Source: Kineosporia succinea
Lineage (GTDB): Bacteria > Actinomycetota > Actinomycetes > Actinomycetales > Kineosporiaceae
Direction of reading: 5' to 3'
Length of the DNA: 64,000 nucleotides
NCBI RefSeq assembly: GCF_030811555.1
Contig: NZ_JAUSQZ010000001.1
Span: forward strand, 6,197,241 to 6,261,240
Each line of letters starts with the position of its first letter. The stretch's first letter is position 1. This document shows positions 1 to 7,764 of this stretch, piece by piece. The position numbers and the translations under genes are program-made. The notes under the pieces are model-generated. The model did not search any database and was not told the origin of the DNA. It was given only the letters and a program-made list of their open reading frames with translations.

Positions 1-237
1 CAACCGGCGGTGTGCCTGCTGGTGGACGAGTACCACGACGACTGGACCCACCTGTGGTGGGCGCGCGCCGACGGAGCCGCCACCATCCACGACAGCGACG
101 AGGCCGCCGTCGACGCACTCGCCGCTCGCTACCCGGCCTACCAGGAGCGCCGGCCCTGCGGTCCGGTCGTGTCGGTCGAGGTGAGCCGTTGGAGCGGCTG
201 GAGCTTCACCCCGCCCGACGGCCACCGATCGCACTGA
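1..237 (+). CDS. PPOX-class F420-dependent oxidoreductase, C-terminal fragment
   Basis: The frame is open from the window edge, so only the last 78 residues are present. The W/Y-rich end ([18 protein letters not shown], then [17 protein letters not shown] and a final WSGW) resembles the C-terminus of the split-barrel PPOX family reductases of the Rv0121 type, which are predicted to bind F420 or flavin. Substrate is unknown. It stops about 50 bases before the convergent secreted-protein gene. Family placement comes from remembered motif resemblance only. Confidence 0.75.
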   Translation, partial: QPAVCLLVDEYHDDWTHLWWARADGAATIHDSDEAAVDALAARYPAYQERRPCGPVVSVEVSRWSGWSFTPPDGHRSH

Positions 238-289
238 TGTCCTTTCCGCGGGCACCGCACGGGCTGAGGGCGGTGGTGGTTTCCGGCGT

Positions 290-1822
290 TCAGCAGGTCT
301 CGGGCGCCGGTTGGGTGTACGGGTTGTAGGTGTAGTTCAGGTCGAACGGGGTGGCTGACCTGTGGTAGATCCGCATCAGCAGCGCCGGATCGGTAGCCAG
401 TGCGCCGTGCGGCAACTGGTCGCTGTGGTCGTCCCAGCGCCACGGCGCGTTGGCGGCGTTCGCATTGAAATTGTCTCCCCGGAAGACGCCCCAGCTGGCA
501 AAGGTTTTCGGGCAGTTGCGGTGCTGCCACAGCCCGCCGGGGGCGAAGATGCTGACCAGTTCGTAGTCGGGCTTGGCGATGTCCACGTCGTTCGGCACCT
601 GACCGGTGGCTCCGGGCCAGTACTCGACGCGAGAACCGCTCACGTACCGGCCCAGCGGGGGCGTCCAGTCGTCTCGGTGGGCGACCCGGACGGCGTGTGA
701 CTTGGGGTCGATGTCGATCAGCGGGCGGCGCGGGCCGACCGTGGGCATCGGGAACCCCACGGTGCTCCCGCCCCGCGTCAGGGGCTCGATCATCAGCCGG
801 CCGTCGATGCTCTCGGTGAGCTTGGACAGTTCGCTGCCCTCGGGAGTGAACGAGAAGAAGTCGTGGTGAGCCACCGTGACCGCGGCCTGCAGCGACCCGA
901 CGGGGGTGCCGTCCCGTTTCACCGTGAGCAGGACGCCCTCCATGTCGTTCTCGTGCTTGTCGTAGGTGTTCCAGCCCTGCGACTCCCAGTCTCGCGGGTG
1001 GTAGAACGCGTACAGCACGAACCAGTGCGAGGGGGTCTCGACCACGGAGAAGTAGGCGGTGCCCTTGAGCAGTTCCCGGCGGTCGGCGTTCTCCCAGTTG
1101 TTCCGGGTGTCCCAGTCCCCGTCGTAGTCCACCGGTGCCAGATAGTCCCAGTGCCTGGTCGGTGCCGTGCGCTGGAGAATGTACGGCGCCCAGTACGAGG
1201 CCACGAACCGGTCGTACGGGCGCTCGGTCACCACCGGAGGTGGTGGTGGCGGCGGTGGGAGCGGTGGTGCGGTGACGGACGAGAGCTCGGCGTACGCCGC
1301 CCGGACGTTCGAATCGCCGCCCTCCAGGGCCGTGAACCGGATCCGGAGGTCGTTCAGGCGCGCCTGCTCCAGTGCCGGCAGCGGGAGGGAACGCCACGTG
1401 TACCCCTGCCCGGAGGGGACAGTCGTGGTGGCGATCCCGGCCCCGAGGCTGACGGCCTCGACCCGCAAGCGGGTGCCGGCACCGGTATTGGCATAGAACC
1501 AGAGCACCGGTGTGGCCGTCCCGGCACCGATCGCGTGGTCGGCCAGGTGCATCTCGGTCACCCGGCCGGGCTGGGAGCCGTAGATGAAGTCGTCGTGCTC
1601 GACCGGTGCCGGCTGCCGGACGTCGTCGTCGACCGCCGACCAGGCCGGGCCGGTGGTGCCGGTCCACTGCCGCAGGACGTCGGCCGTCGGCCGCAGGACC
1701 ACCCGGGCCTGTGCCTGTGCCGGGCTGGACCCCGAACCGGTGGACGTCACGGTGAGGGCGACGGCGACGGCGAGGCCGACGGCGATCAGCCGGCCAGGAC
1801 GCATACGGATCCATCGAGTCAT
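290..1822 (-). CDS. Secreted protein of unknown function with poly-proline linker
   Basis: A 510-residue protein. Residues 1-37 form a Sec-type signal peptide: Arg-rich start, hydrophobic core, Ala-x-Ala near 34-38. Residues 40-180 look like a beta-rich module. A run of prolines at about 186-197 separates it from a C-terminal domain rich in Trp, Tyr, His and Asp (about 200-510, with HPRDWESQGWNTYDKHEND). That domain vaguely recalls Vps62/DUF946-like proteins, but I cannot name it. The ATG at 1822 is chosen because GAGGG lies 6 bases upstream and the signal peptide begins there; longer forms add an Arg/Pro-rich extension. Probably exported or surface bound; no enzyme motif recognised. Confidence 0.75.
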   Translation of the reverse strand: MTRWIRMRPGRLIAVGLAVAVALTVTSTGSGSSPAQAQARVVLRPTADVLRQWTGTTGPAWSAVDDDVRQPAPVEHDDFIYGSQPGRVTEMHLADHAIGAGTATPVLWFYANTGAGTRLRVEAVSLGAGIATTTVPSGQGYTWRSLPLPALEQARLNDLRIRFTALEGGDSNVRAAYAELSSVTAPPLPPPPPPPPVVTERPYDRFVASYWAPYILQRTAPTRHWDYLAPVDYDGDWDTRNNWENADRRELLKGTAYFSVVETPSHWFVLYAFYHPRDWESQGWNTYDKHENDMEGVLLTVKRDGTPVGSLQAAVTVAHHDFFSFTPEGSELSKLTESIDGRLMIEPLTRGGSTVGFPMPTVGPRRPLIDIDPKSHAVRVAHRDDWTPPLGRYVSGSRVEYWPGATGQVPNDVDIAKPDYELVSIFAPGGLWQHRNCPKTFASWGVFRGDNFNANAANAPWRWDDHSDQLPHGALATDPALLMRIYHRSATPFDLNYTYNPYTQPAPETC

Positions 1823-2032
1823 CGGGCATCCCTCGGTGATCGTGATCGAGCTGATGTGAAGGCAGCCTGACCCACCGAGGACGGGGCCATGAGGAGTACT
1901 CGTGGGAAACCCTTCGCGGTCCCGCCTCGGACGTGGGTCACTCACGGGCCGTCCGTCGAAGAGGACGTCGTGGGACGATCCTCCGCCGGCCCCGTCCGCG
2001 GCGCCCCGCCATCGGCGACGAAAGAGGTTCGC

Positions 2033-2389
2033 ATGCGCGCCCTCAGTGAGCATGTCAACGTGTACGACGATGCTCTGGAGATGTGGGACGCCAAGGGTTT
2101 CGACCTGTGGTTCGACGAGAGTCAGGATTCGTCCTTCTGTCAGAAGGACGGGTGGGACTCCATGGCCGACGACCCGATCGGGCTGCTGGGGCTTCCCGGG
2201 CATCGTTGTCGCCGGATAGCGTCGGCACCAGGCGTCCGTCACTCCTCCCGCCGGAGGGCATCATGGCCGAACCCCGTCTTCCCCCGCGCTGGTTCATCCG
2301 TCTGGCCTGGCAGGTGCACCGGCGGCTTTACCGCTGGTCGGGCGGGCGGCTGGGTCTGCGGACGCCGGGGGAGGGGCGCTACGGCCTGA
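2033..2389 (+). CDS. Small hypothetical gene, probably truncated or frameshifted
   Basis: The ATG at 2033 follows AAAGAGG by a normal spacing. The first ~55 residues look like a real acidic protein (ALEMWDAKGFDLWFDESQDS, DDPIGLLGL). After about nt 2200 the translation turns Arg/Gly/Ser-rich and runs 127 bases into the reductase gene at 2263, which is typical of a wrong frame. Another frame ends at 2219 after FPGIVVAG, so one indel near 2195-2200 would give a compact protein of about 62 residues. Function unknown. Confidence 0.4.
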   Translation: MRALSEHVNVYDDALEMWDAKGFDLWFDESQDSSFCQKDGWDSMADDPIGLLGLPGHRCRRIASAPGVRHSSRRRASWPNPVFPRAGSSVWPGRCTGGFTAGRAGGWVCGRRGRGATA

Positions 2390-2709
2390 TGCGCCTGACC
2401 ACGCTCGGGCGCCGCTCGGGGACGCCGCGTCCGGTGATCCTGGCCTATCTGGAAGACGGCCCGCTGCTGCACACACTGGCCATGAACGGCTGGGACGCGC
2501 CGGAACCGGCGTGGTGGCTCAACCTGCGGGCCGCGCCGGACGTGAGCGTCGATCTGCCCGGCGGCCCGCGCGAGGTGCGCGCACCGGAGGCCTCGCCCGA
2601 GGAACGGGAACGGCTGTGGGAACAGTGGCGCCACGTGGACCGGCATCTGGATGCCTACGCGGCCCGGCGGCCCGGCCCGACGGCCGTCGTGATCCTGGAA
2701 CCGCGCTGA
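2263..2709 (+). CDS. DDN-type F420-dependent nitroreductase/quinone reductase family protein
   Basis: A 148-residue split-barrel protein. The central motif LTTLGRRSGTPRPVILAY, followed by DGPLLHTLAMNGW and WWLNLRAAPDVSV, is the signature of the deazaflavin-dependent nitroreductase (DDN/DUF385) family, whose members pass hydride from F420H2 to quinones or nitro compounds. The ATG at 2263 has GGAGG 5 bases upstream; longer in-frame starts give only low-complexity sequence. The substrate cannot be told. The Fgd gene near 52 kb fits an organism that makes and recharges F420. Confidence 0.85.
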   Translation: MAEPRLPPRWFIRLAWQVHRRLYRWSGGRLGLRTPGEGRYGLMRLTTLGRRSGTPRPVILAYLEDGPLLHTLAMNGWDAPEPAWWLNLRAAPDVSVDLPGGPREVRAPEASPEERERLWEQWRHVDRHLDAYAARRPGPTAVVILEPR

Positions 2710-2920
2710 GCGCGCGTGAGGACCGGGCGTCGACGACCGCGAGAACGACGATCACGCCCCGCCGTCCGGAGCACGACTGCGTAGGCGATCGTTCACCACG
2801 CCGGGGAGAGAACCCGGTCCACGGAAGGGTTCACCTGCGCGACGGGGACCGGCCTCGAGCCACACCTCGAGCCCACGATCCACCGCCGGTGAGAGATCCC
2901 GTTGGGTGACCCGCCGGCTC

Positions 2921-2948
2921 CGGCTGCCCCTCGTCCGAGGGGCAGCCG
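2921..2948 (-). terminator. Hairpin downstream of cold-shock gene
   Basis: A perfect 13-bp inverted repeat (CGGCTGCCCCTCG at 2921-2933, complement at 2936-2948, 2-base loop) starts 15 bases past the cold-shock stop codon. There is no U-tract, which is usual for terminators in high-GC actinomycetes. It could also stop read-through from the rightward reductase gene. Confidence 0.7.
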
Positions 2949-2962
2949 TGCGTCCGCGGAAC

Positions 2963-3166
2963 TCAGTTGACGGTGATGTTCTCGGCCTGCGGGCCCTTGT
3001 TGCCCTGACCGACGTCGAAGGTCACCGACTGCCCCTCCTTGAGCTCGCGGTAGCCGCTGGCGGTGATGTTGGAGTAGTGGGCGAAGACGTCCGGGCCCCC
3101 GCCGTCCTGCTCGATGAAGCCGAAACCCTTTTCGGCGTTGAACCACTTGACGATTCCGGTGGCCAT
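2963..3166 (-). CDS. CspA-family cold-shock protein
   Basis: A 67-residue single cold-shock domain. It has the aromatic nucleic-acid-binding motifs [13 protein letters not shown] (RNP1, about 6-18) and VFAHYS (RNP2, about 27-32), and the family ending PQAENITVN. It binds single-stranded RNA/DNA and acts as an RNA chaperone. Two in-frame ATGs exist at 3172 and 3166. GGGGGA abuts the first but sits 6 bases before the second, so I choose 3166. Monocistronic, with a hairpin after its stop and about 280 bases of leader/intergenic DNA upstream, as is common for csp genes. Confidence 0.95.
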   Translation of the reverse strand: MATGIVKWFNAEKGFGFIEQDGGGPDVFAHYSNITASGYRELKEGQSVTFDVGQGNKGPQAENITVN

Positions 3167-3449
3167 GGCCATTCCCCCAGGGGCGCTCGATGGACGGCGC
3201 GGATCGGCGCCGCCACGCGTTCGTGTGAACGCCGAGAGTGACCATACCGAAGTACTCGCGAGAAATCAGGATTGCCGGCGATGCCGGTCCGGGTCGCAGA
3301 TTCGCGCCCTCCCTCGCCCGGTCCGGTCGGAGGTCGTCCGTGCGTGACGGAAGGCGTTCGGTCGTCCCCGGCGCGGGAACCATTGCCCTGAGGCCGTCCG
3401 GTATGCCACCTTCTGCACCACAGGGCGACTCGACGGGGAGGAGTGCCTC

Positions 3450-4613
3450 TTGTTGGCGGACGTGACGATCGTGGGCGCCGGGGCAGCGGGCCTGGGTGTG
3501 GCGGCACAGCTGAAGCGCCACGGGGTGGACAGTGTCGTCCTCGAACGGGGGGACGGTGTCGGGGCCAGCTGGCGGGGCCGCTACGACCGTCTGCGTCTTC
3601 ACACCACGCGGCCGCTGTCCGGACTGCCCGGCCTGGCGATCCCTCGCGGGTACGGCCGGTGGGTCCGGCGCGACGACCTGGTCAGCTACCTGCAGACGTA
3701 CGCCGAGACGTTCGGTCTCGACGTGCGGACGGGCACATCCGTGGAGCGCATCGAGGCGGCGGACGACGGCATCTGGGCCCTGCGCCTGGCCGACGGGACC
3801 ACCCACCGCACCCGCGTCCTGGTCGTCGCCGTCGGATACCTGCACACCCCCGTCACACCGCAGTGGCCAGGGCGTGAAACTTGGCCCGGGACCATCATTC
3901 ACTCGTCCCGGTACCGCAACGCCGAGCCGTTCCGGGGCCAGGACGTTCTGGTCGTCGGGTCCGGCAACAGCGGCGCCGAGATCGCCACTGACCTCGCCGA
4001 GGGCGGCGCCGCGTCGGTGAGTCTCGCGGTGCGCACCCCGCCGCACATCGTCCCCCGCGCGGTCGCGGGCTGGCCCGCGCAGATGAACGGCATCCTCCTG
4101 GGGGACCTGCCGGAGCGGGTCTTCGATCCCCTGGCGGCCGGGCTGATGCGCGTCCAGATACCCGATCTGCGGCCGTACGGACTCCCGCGCCCGGCCGAGG
4201 GACTCAAGAAGCGGCTGCGCACCGCACGTTACGTGCCACTGCAGGACGTCGGGATCGTCGCGGACATCCGGCAGGGGCGAGTGCGCCCGGTCGCCGCCGT
4301 GCAGAGTTTCACCGCCGAGGCGGTGGTCCTGGCGGACGGCACGAGCCTGCGTCCGGACGCCGTCGTGGCGGCCACCGGCTACACGACGGGGCTGCGTGAC
4401 CTCCTCGCCGATCCGGAACTGCTGGACGCCGAGGGACTTCCGCTGGTGCACGGGGGAGCGCCCGCCCGGCCGGGGCTGTACTTCATGGGCTACGACGTGA
4501 CGTTGGGCGGGATGCTGCGCCAGGTCCGGATCGAGGGCAAGCGCGTGGCCGCGAGTATCGCCCGGTCGGCACGGCCCCGTGGTGCTGCCTCTGGCCGGGA
4601 CCGGTCGAACTGA
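3450..4613 (+). CDS. FAD-dependent monooxygenase (flavin-containing monooxygenase type)
   Basis: A 387-residue two-dinucleotide-domain flavoprotein. The FAD motif GAGAAG is at 9-14 and the NADP motif GSGNSG at 170-175. Between them WPGTIIHSSRYR (145-156) matches the FMO fingerprint FxGxxxHxxxY/W, and VVAATGYTTG near the C-terminus is the usual ATG motif. Members oxygenate N- or S-nucleophiles or ketones with NADPH and O2; substrate unknown. There is no ATG. The TTG at 3450 is chosen because GGGGAGGAG lies 7 bases upstream. It stands alone, divergent from the cold-shock gene. Confidence 0.85.
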   Translation: MLADVTIVGAGAAGLGVAAQLKRHGVDSVVLERGDGVGASWRGRYDRLRLHTTRPLSGLPGLAIPRGYGRWVRRDDLVSYLQTYAETFGLDVRTGTSVERIEAADDGIWALRLADGTTHRTRVLVVAVGYLHTPVTPQWPGRETWPGTIIHSSRYRNAEPFRGQDVLVVGSGNSGAEIATDLAEGGAASVSLAVRTPPHIVPRAVAGWPAQMNGILLGDLPERVFDPLAAGLMRVQIPDLRPYGLPRPAEGLKKRLRTARYVPLQDVGIVADIRQGRVRPVAAVQSFTAEAVVLADGTSLRPDAVVAATGYTTGLRDLLADPELLDAEGLPLVHGGAPARPGLYFMGYDVTLGGMLRQVRIEGKRVAASIARSARPRGAASGRDRSN

Positions 4614-4762
4614 TCGCCGAGCGCGTTACCGTGGCACGATGACCGGCGCGTACCTCCGGAGTGATGAGTTCCGTGGTGCCCGCACCATCAGGCCGCAGCG
4701 TGACCCGGACCGGCGCTGAAATCCGAGGCCGTGAATCGCCGGGAGCCAGTAGTTTGCCCGGT

Positions 4763-5230
4763 ATGACCGGTGGGAGAGTACGTGTCGCGACCTTGTCGGA
4801 TCTCGACGCCCTGATCGAGCTGCGCACCGAGATGTTCCGGGCCACCGGTGAGCACACGGCCCACCCGGAGTGGCCCGGCCGGGCCGCGCGCTGGTTCACC
4901 GCCCGCATCGACCATCCGGATCACCACCTGAGCGTCGTGGAGGTCCAGGGGCAGGCGGTGGCGTGCGCCCTGGGTTCCCTGAGCGAGTCCCAGCCCCGCC
5001 CGGCCCGTCCCTTCGGTCTGGACCTGCACGTCAGCAACGTGGTGACGCTGCCGGAGTTCCGGGGGCGTGGGCACGCGGGGGCGGCTCTGCGGGCCGTCCT
5101 GGATTGGGGACGCTCGCGGCCGGGACCGGTGCGGGCACGCCTGTTCGCGACGCCCGAGGGCAAGAGCCTGTACGAGCGGGAGGGTTTCCGGGTGTCGGCC
5201 TGGCCCTCCATGGGGGCGGAGCTGAGCTGA
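4763..5230 (+). CDS. GNAT-family N-acetyltransferase
   Basis: A protein of about 155 residues with the GNAT acetyl-CoA site: strand LHVSNVVTLPEFRGRGHAGAAL carries the R/Q-x-x-G-x-G/A pyrophosphate loop (RGRGHA), followed by LFATPEGKSLYEREGFR, the typical C-terminal beta-bulge. Substrate unknown. The ATG at 4763 has no good ribosome site. A TTG at 4754 in the same frame lies 8 bases after GGGAG and may be the true start; upstream extension looks non-coding. A strong hairpin follows at 5279. Confidence 0.85.
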   Translation: MTGGRVRVATLSDLDALIELRTEMFRATGEHTAHPEWPGRAARWFTARIDHPDHHLSVVEVQGQAVACALGSLSESQPRPARPFGLDLHVSNVVTLPEFRGRGHAGAALRAVLDWGRSRPGPVRARLFATPEGKSLYEREGFRVSAWPSMGAELS

Positions 5231-5278
5231 ACCGGACGGCGCAGCGGCCCTGCCCGCCACGCAGCGCCCGGCTGTCGC

Positions 5279-5302
5279 GGCCGGCCCGGTTCCGGGCCGG
5301 CC
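5279..5302 (+). terminator. 24-bp palindromic hairpin after GNAT gene
   Basis: GGCCGGCCCGG at 5279-5289 is followed by TT and its exact complement at 5292-5302: an 11-bp all-GC stem 48 bases past the acetyltransferase stop. Likely a U-less terminator, separating this gene from the diguanylate cyclase gene. Confidence 0.6.
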
Positions 5303-5456
5303 GCTGCGGCACCCGGTGACACGCCTCGCGCCCGGCACTGTCCCTACGCCGGCCCGGCGCTGCCTCGGCCCTGTTCCGGCACGTCAGAGCCTCCGACCGA
5401 GGCCGAACGGGTGGCCCGGACTCAGCCCGGCTCACCGCCCCGTCGATCCAGCCACG

Positions 5457-6974
5457 GTGAGCGCTGCCCGCCCGGAGGCCCTGTTCCGCCTGCACCTGGT
5501 CACGGGTGCGGTGCTGTCGGTGGTGTGTGTCTGCCTGCCGCGCAGCCTGGGCCGGGACGGCCTCTACACCCTCATCAGCTGTGGGTGCGTGGTCATGTTC
5601 GTCGTGGGCGTGCGGCGTCACCGGCCGGTCCGCGCCCGCAGCTGGTGGCTGATCACGGCCGGGCTCGTGGTGTGGGCCGCCGCCGACCTGCTCTGGGCGG
5701 TCTACACCTGGATCCTGGACATCTCCCCGTTCCCCTCGCCGGCCGACGTCCTCTACCTGACCAGCTATGTCCTGATCGCCGGGGGATTCTGGAGTTTCGT
5801 ACGGGCCCGGCGCGGGGAGAACGAACGCGAGGGGCTGACGGACGCGGCCATCTTCACGGTCGGGTGCACCCTGATCAGCTGGGTGCTGCTGATGCGCCCC
5901 GGGCTGGAGGCGGCCCAGGGCTCGACGACCGCGCAGGTGCTGGCCGCCGCCTATCCCCTGGGTGACGTGCTGATGCTGGCTCTGCTGGTGCGGCTCCTGA
6001 CCACCAACGGGGCGCGGAACGCGGCTTTCCGCTGGCTGGTGGCCGGCAACACGCTGCTGCTGATCGCCGACAGCGCCTACCAGTACACGACCCGCACCGA
6101 GACCTACACCGCCGGGCTCATCACGTTGCCGTGGTTGCTGTCGTACGTCTGTTTCGCGGCGGCGGCGCTGCATCCCTCGATGCGTCACATCACCGACGGC
6201 ACCGGCACCGACGAGACGGCCCACTTCACCCGGGGGCGGCTGGTCGCCCTGACCGTCGCGAGCCTGGTGGCGCCCGGGACCCTGCTGCTGCAGCTGACGT
6301 TCGCCGTGAGTATCGCGGCCTGGGCGGTCGGGCTCGCGTCCGTCGTCCTGTTCCTGCTCGTGGTGTACCGGATGTCCGGACTGCTGACGCGACTGGACGC
6401 CCAGGCGTCCCAGCTGGCTGCTCTGGCCCGCACCGACGCGCTCACGGGCCTGCCGAACCGGCGCACCAGCGACGCCGAGCTGCAACGTCTGCAGACCCGG
6501 GCCCGCACCGAGGGGGTCCCCCTGTGCGTGGGGGTGCTGGACCTGGACCGCTTCAAGGCGTTCAACGACACCTACGGCCACCAGGCCGGCGACGGGCTGC
6601 TCGTGACGGCGGCCGCCGCCTGGCACGAGCATCTCGAATCGGCGCGCGTGGGAGTCGGTCTGGGCCGATCGATGATGCTGGGCCGATGGGGCGGGGAGGA
6701 GTTCGTGCTGCTCCTGCTGGGGCACGACCTGGCCGGTGCCGCCGCGGTGCTGGATTCCCTGCGCGCCACCACCCCGGCGGGCCAGACGTTCTCGGCCGGA
6801 GTGGCGTGCTGGGACGGGCTGGAGTCGGCGGGCGAGGTCTTCGCGCGGGCGGATGCGGCTCTGTACACGGCGAAGAGCTCAGGACGTGACCGGGTGCACG
6901 CGGCCGCGTCCGCCCCGGCGGCCCCGGTCTCGGTGGACGATCCCCGGTCCGGGGAGACCCTGGGCCGGTCCTGA
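5457..6974 (+). CDS. Membrane-bound diguanylate cyclase (GGDEF)
   Basis: About 505 residues. Residues 10-305 hold roughly nine hydrophobic segments forming a membrane sensor region. Residues 318-485 are a GGDEF domain: DALTGLPNRR, LDLDRFKAFNDTYGHQAGD, and the active-site GGEEF at 412-416, a fully functional variant. No RxxD inhibitory I-site precedes it. The product, c-di-GMP, would link to motility or surface growth. A GTG at 5316 gives a longer form, but the extra 47 residues are Arg/Pro-rich, so I use the GTG at 5457; neither has a clear ribosome site. The C-terminal 30 residues are a disordered tail. Confidence 0.85.
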   Translation: MSAARPEALFRLHLVTGAVLSVVCVCLPRSLGRDGLYTLISCGCVVMFVVGVRRHRPVRARSWWLITAGLVVWAAADLLWAVYTWILDISPFPSPADVLYLTSYVLIAGGFWSFVRARRGENEREGLTDAAIFTVGCTLISWVLLMRPGLEAAQGSTTAQVLAAAYPLGDVLMLALLVRLLTTNGARNAAFRWLVAGNTLLLIADSAYQYTTRTETYTAGLITLPWLLSYVCFAAAALHPSMRHITDGTGTDETAHFTRGRLVALTVASLVAPGTLLLQLTFAVSIAAWAVGLASVVLFLLVVYRMSGLLTRLDAQASQLAALARTDALTGLPNRRTSDAELQRLQTRARTEGVPLCVGVLDLDRFKAFNDTYGHQAGDGLLVTAAAAWHEHLESARVGVGLGRSMMLGRWGGEEFVLLLLGHDLAGAAAVLDSLRATTPAGQTFSAGVACWDGLESAGEVFARADAALYTAKSSGRDRVHAAASAPAAPVSVDDPRSGETLGRS

Positions 6975-7096
6975 CCGGGTGAGGCGAAAGCGGCCCATGG
7001 GGGACGTGGTGGTAGCCGCGCGGGGGACCGTCGGGACAGCGGGTCGCTCACCCGGAACAGCCTGAACCGCAGACGCGTTCGGCGTCGCACGCCGGG

Positions 7097-7666
7097 TCAG
7101 AGGGCCTCGCCGGGAAGGGGCCCGGCGAGGTAGTGCGCGAACACGGGTGTGAGCCAGCCGATGAGCTCGTCGTCCGTCAGGTCGGCCAGGGCGGGGATGC
7201 CGATGATGTGCCGCGCGACCGCGATCCCGACCAGGTGCGCGCCGATGAGGCTGATGCGCTGCTCGGGACGGTCTTTCGCCAGCGGGCTCAGGCCCGGGCG
7301 GACGTGGTCGAGGAAGACGTCCCGCAGGGTCTCGGCGGCGGCGGTGTTCGACGCGGCGGCCCGGAGCAGCGGCAGCAGGGGACCGTCCGGCCCCCAGAGA
7401 CTGGCGAACAGCGGGACCAGGACCCCGGCGGCCTCCTCGGGCTCGACCCCGGACAGGTCCGGGATCTGGATCCTCAGCTGCGCGGCGGCCGTGAACAACC
7501 CGTGCTTGTTGCGGAAGTAGTGCATGACCAGCGCCGGGTCGACCCCCGCGGCACCCGCGACGGAGCGGATCGTGGTGCGGTCGAAGCCGTTCTCCCCGAA
7601 CTGGGTGCGCGCGGCGGTCAGGATCGCCGCGCGGGTCGCCTCCGGATCCACCGATCTCGATGCCAC
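7097..7666 (-). CDS. TetR-family transcriptional regulator
   Basis: 189 residues. An N-terminal helix-turn-helix (about 12-58: ILTAARTQFGENGFDRTTIR through VMHYFRNKHGLF) is the TetR DNA-binding domain; the rest is a helical ligand-binding domain ending in a TetR_C-like region. It is divergent from an FAD monooxygenase gene, and the 98-bp gap holds two copies of an inverted repeat, so it very likely represses both genes until an aromatic or antibiotic-like ligand binds. Ligand unknown. Confidence 0.93.
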   Translation of the reverse strand: MASRSVDPEATRAAILTAARTQFGENGFDRTTIRSVAGAAGVDPALVMHYFRNKHGLFTAAAQLRIQIPDLSGVEPEEAAGVLVPLFASLWGPDGPLLPLLRAAASNTAAAETLRDVFLDHVRPGLSPLAKDRPEQRISLIGAHLVGIAVARHIIGIPALADLTDDELIGWLTPVFAHYLAGPLPGEAL

Positions 7667-7687
7667 GGCCGCAGTCTACGCGGTCAG

Positions 7688-7746
7688 TTCAACGCTTGTT
7701 GACAGCCCGGTGGGCCCGGCCTAGTTTGGATTCAACGCTTGTTGAA
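7688..7746 (+). promoter_or_regulatory. Monooxygenase promoter flanked by two TetR-type operators
   Basis: TTCAACGCTTGTTGA occurs at 7688-7702 and, as the full palindrome TTCAACGCTTGTTGAA, at 7731-7746. The arms are TTCAAC/GTTGAA around GCTT. Between them a rightward sigma-70 type promoter is visible: TTGACA at 7699-7704, a 17-base spacer and TAGTTT at 7722-7727. The first operator overlaps the -35 box and the second covers the likely start point, which is a classical repression layout. Confidence 0.75.
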
Positions 7747-7764
7747 CTGAATGGGGGTTCAGAC

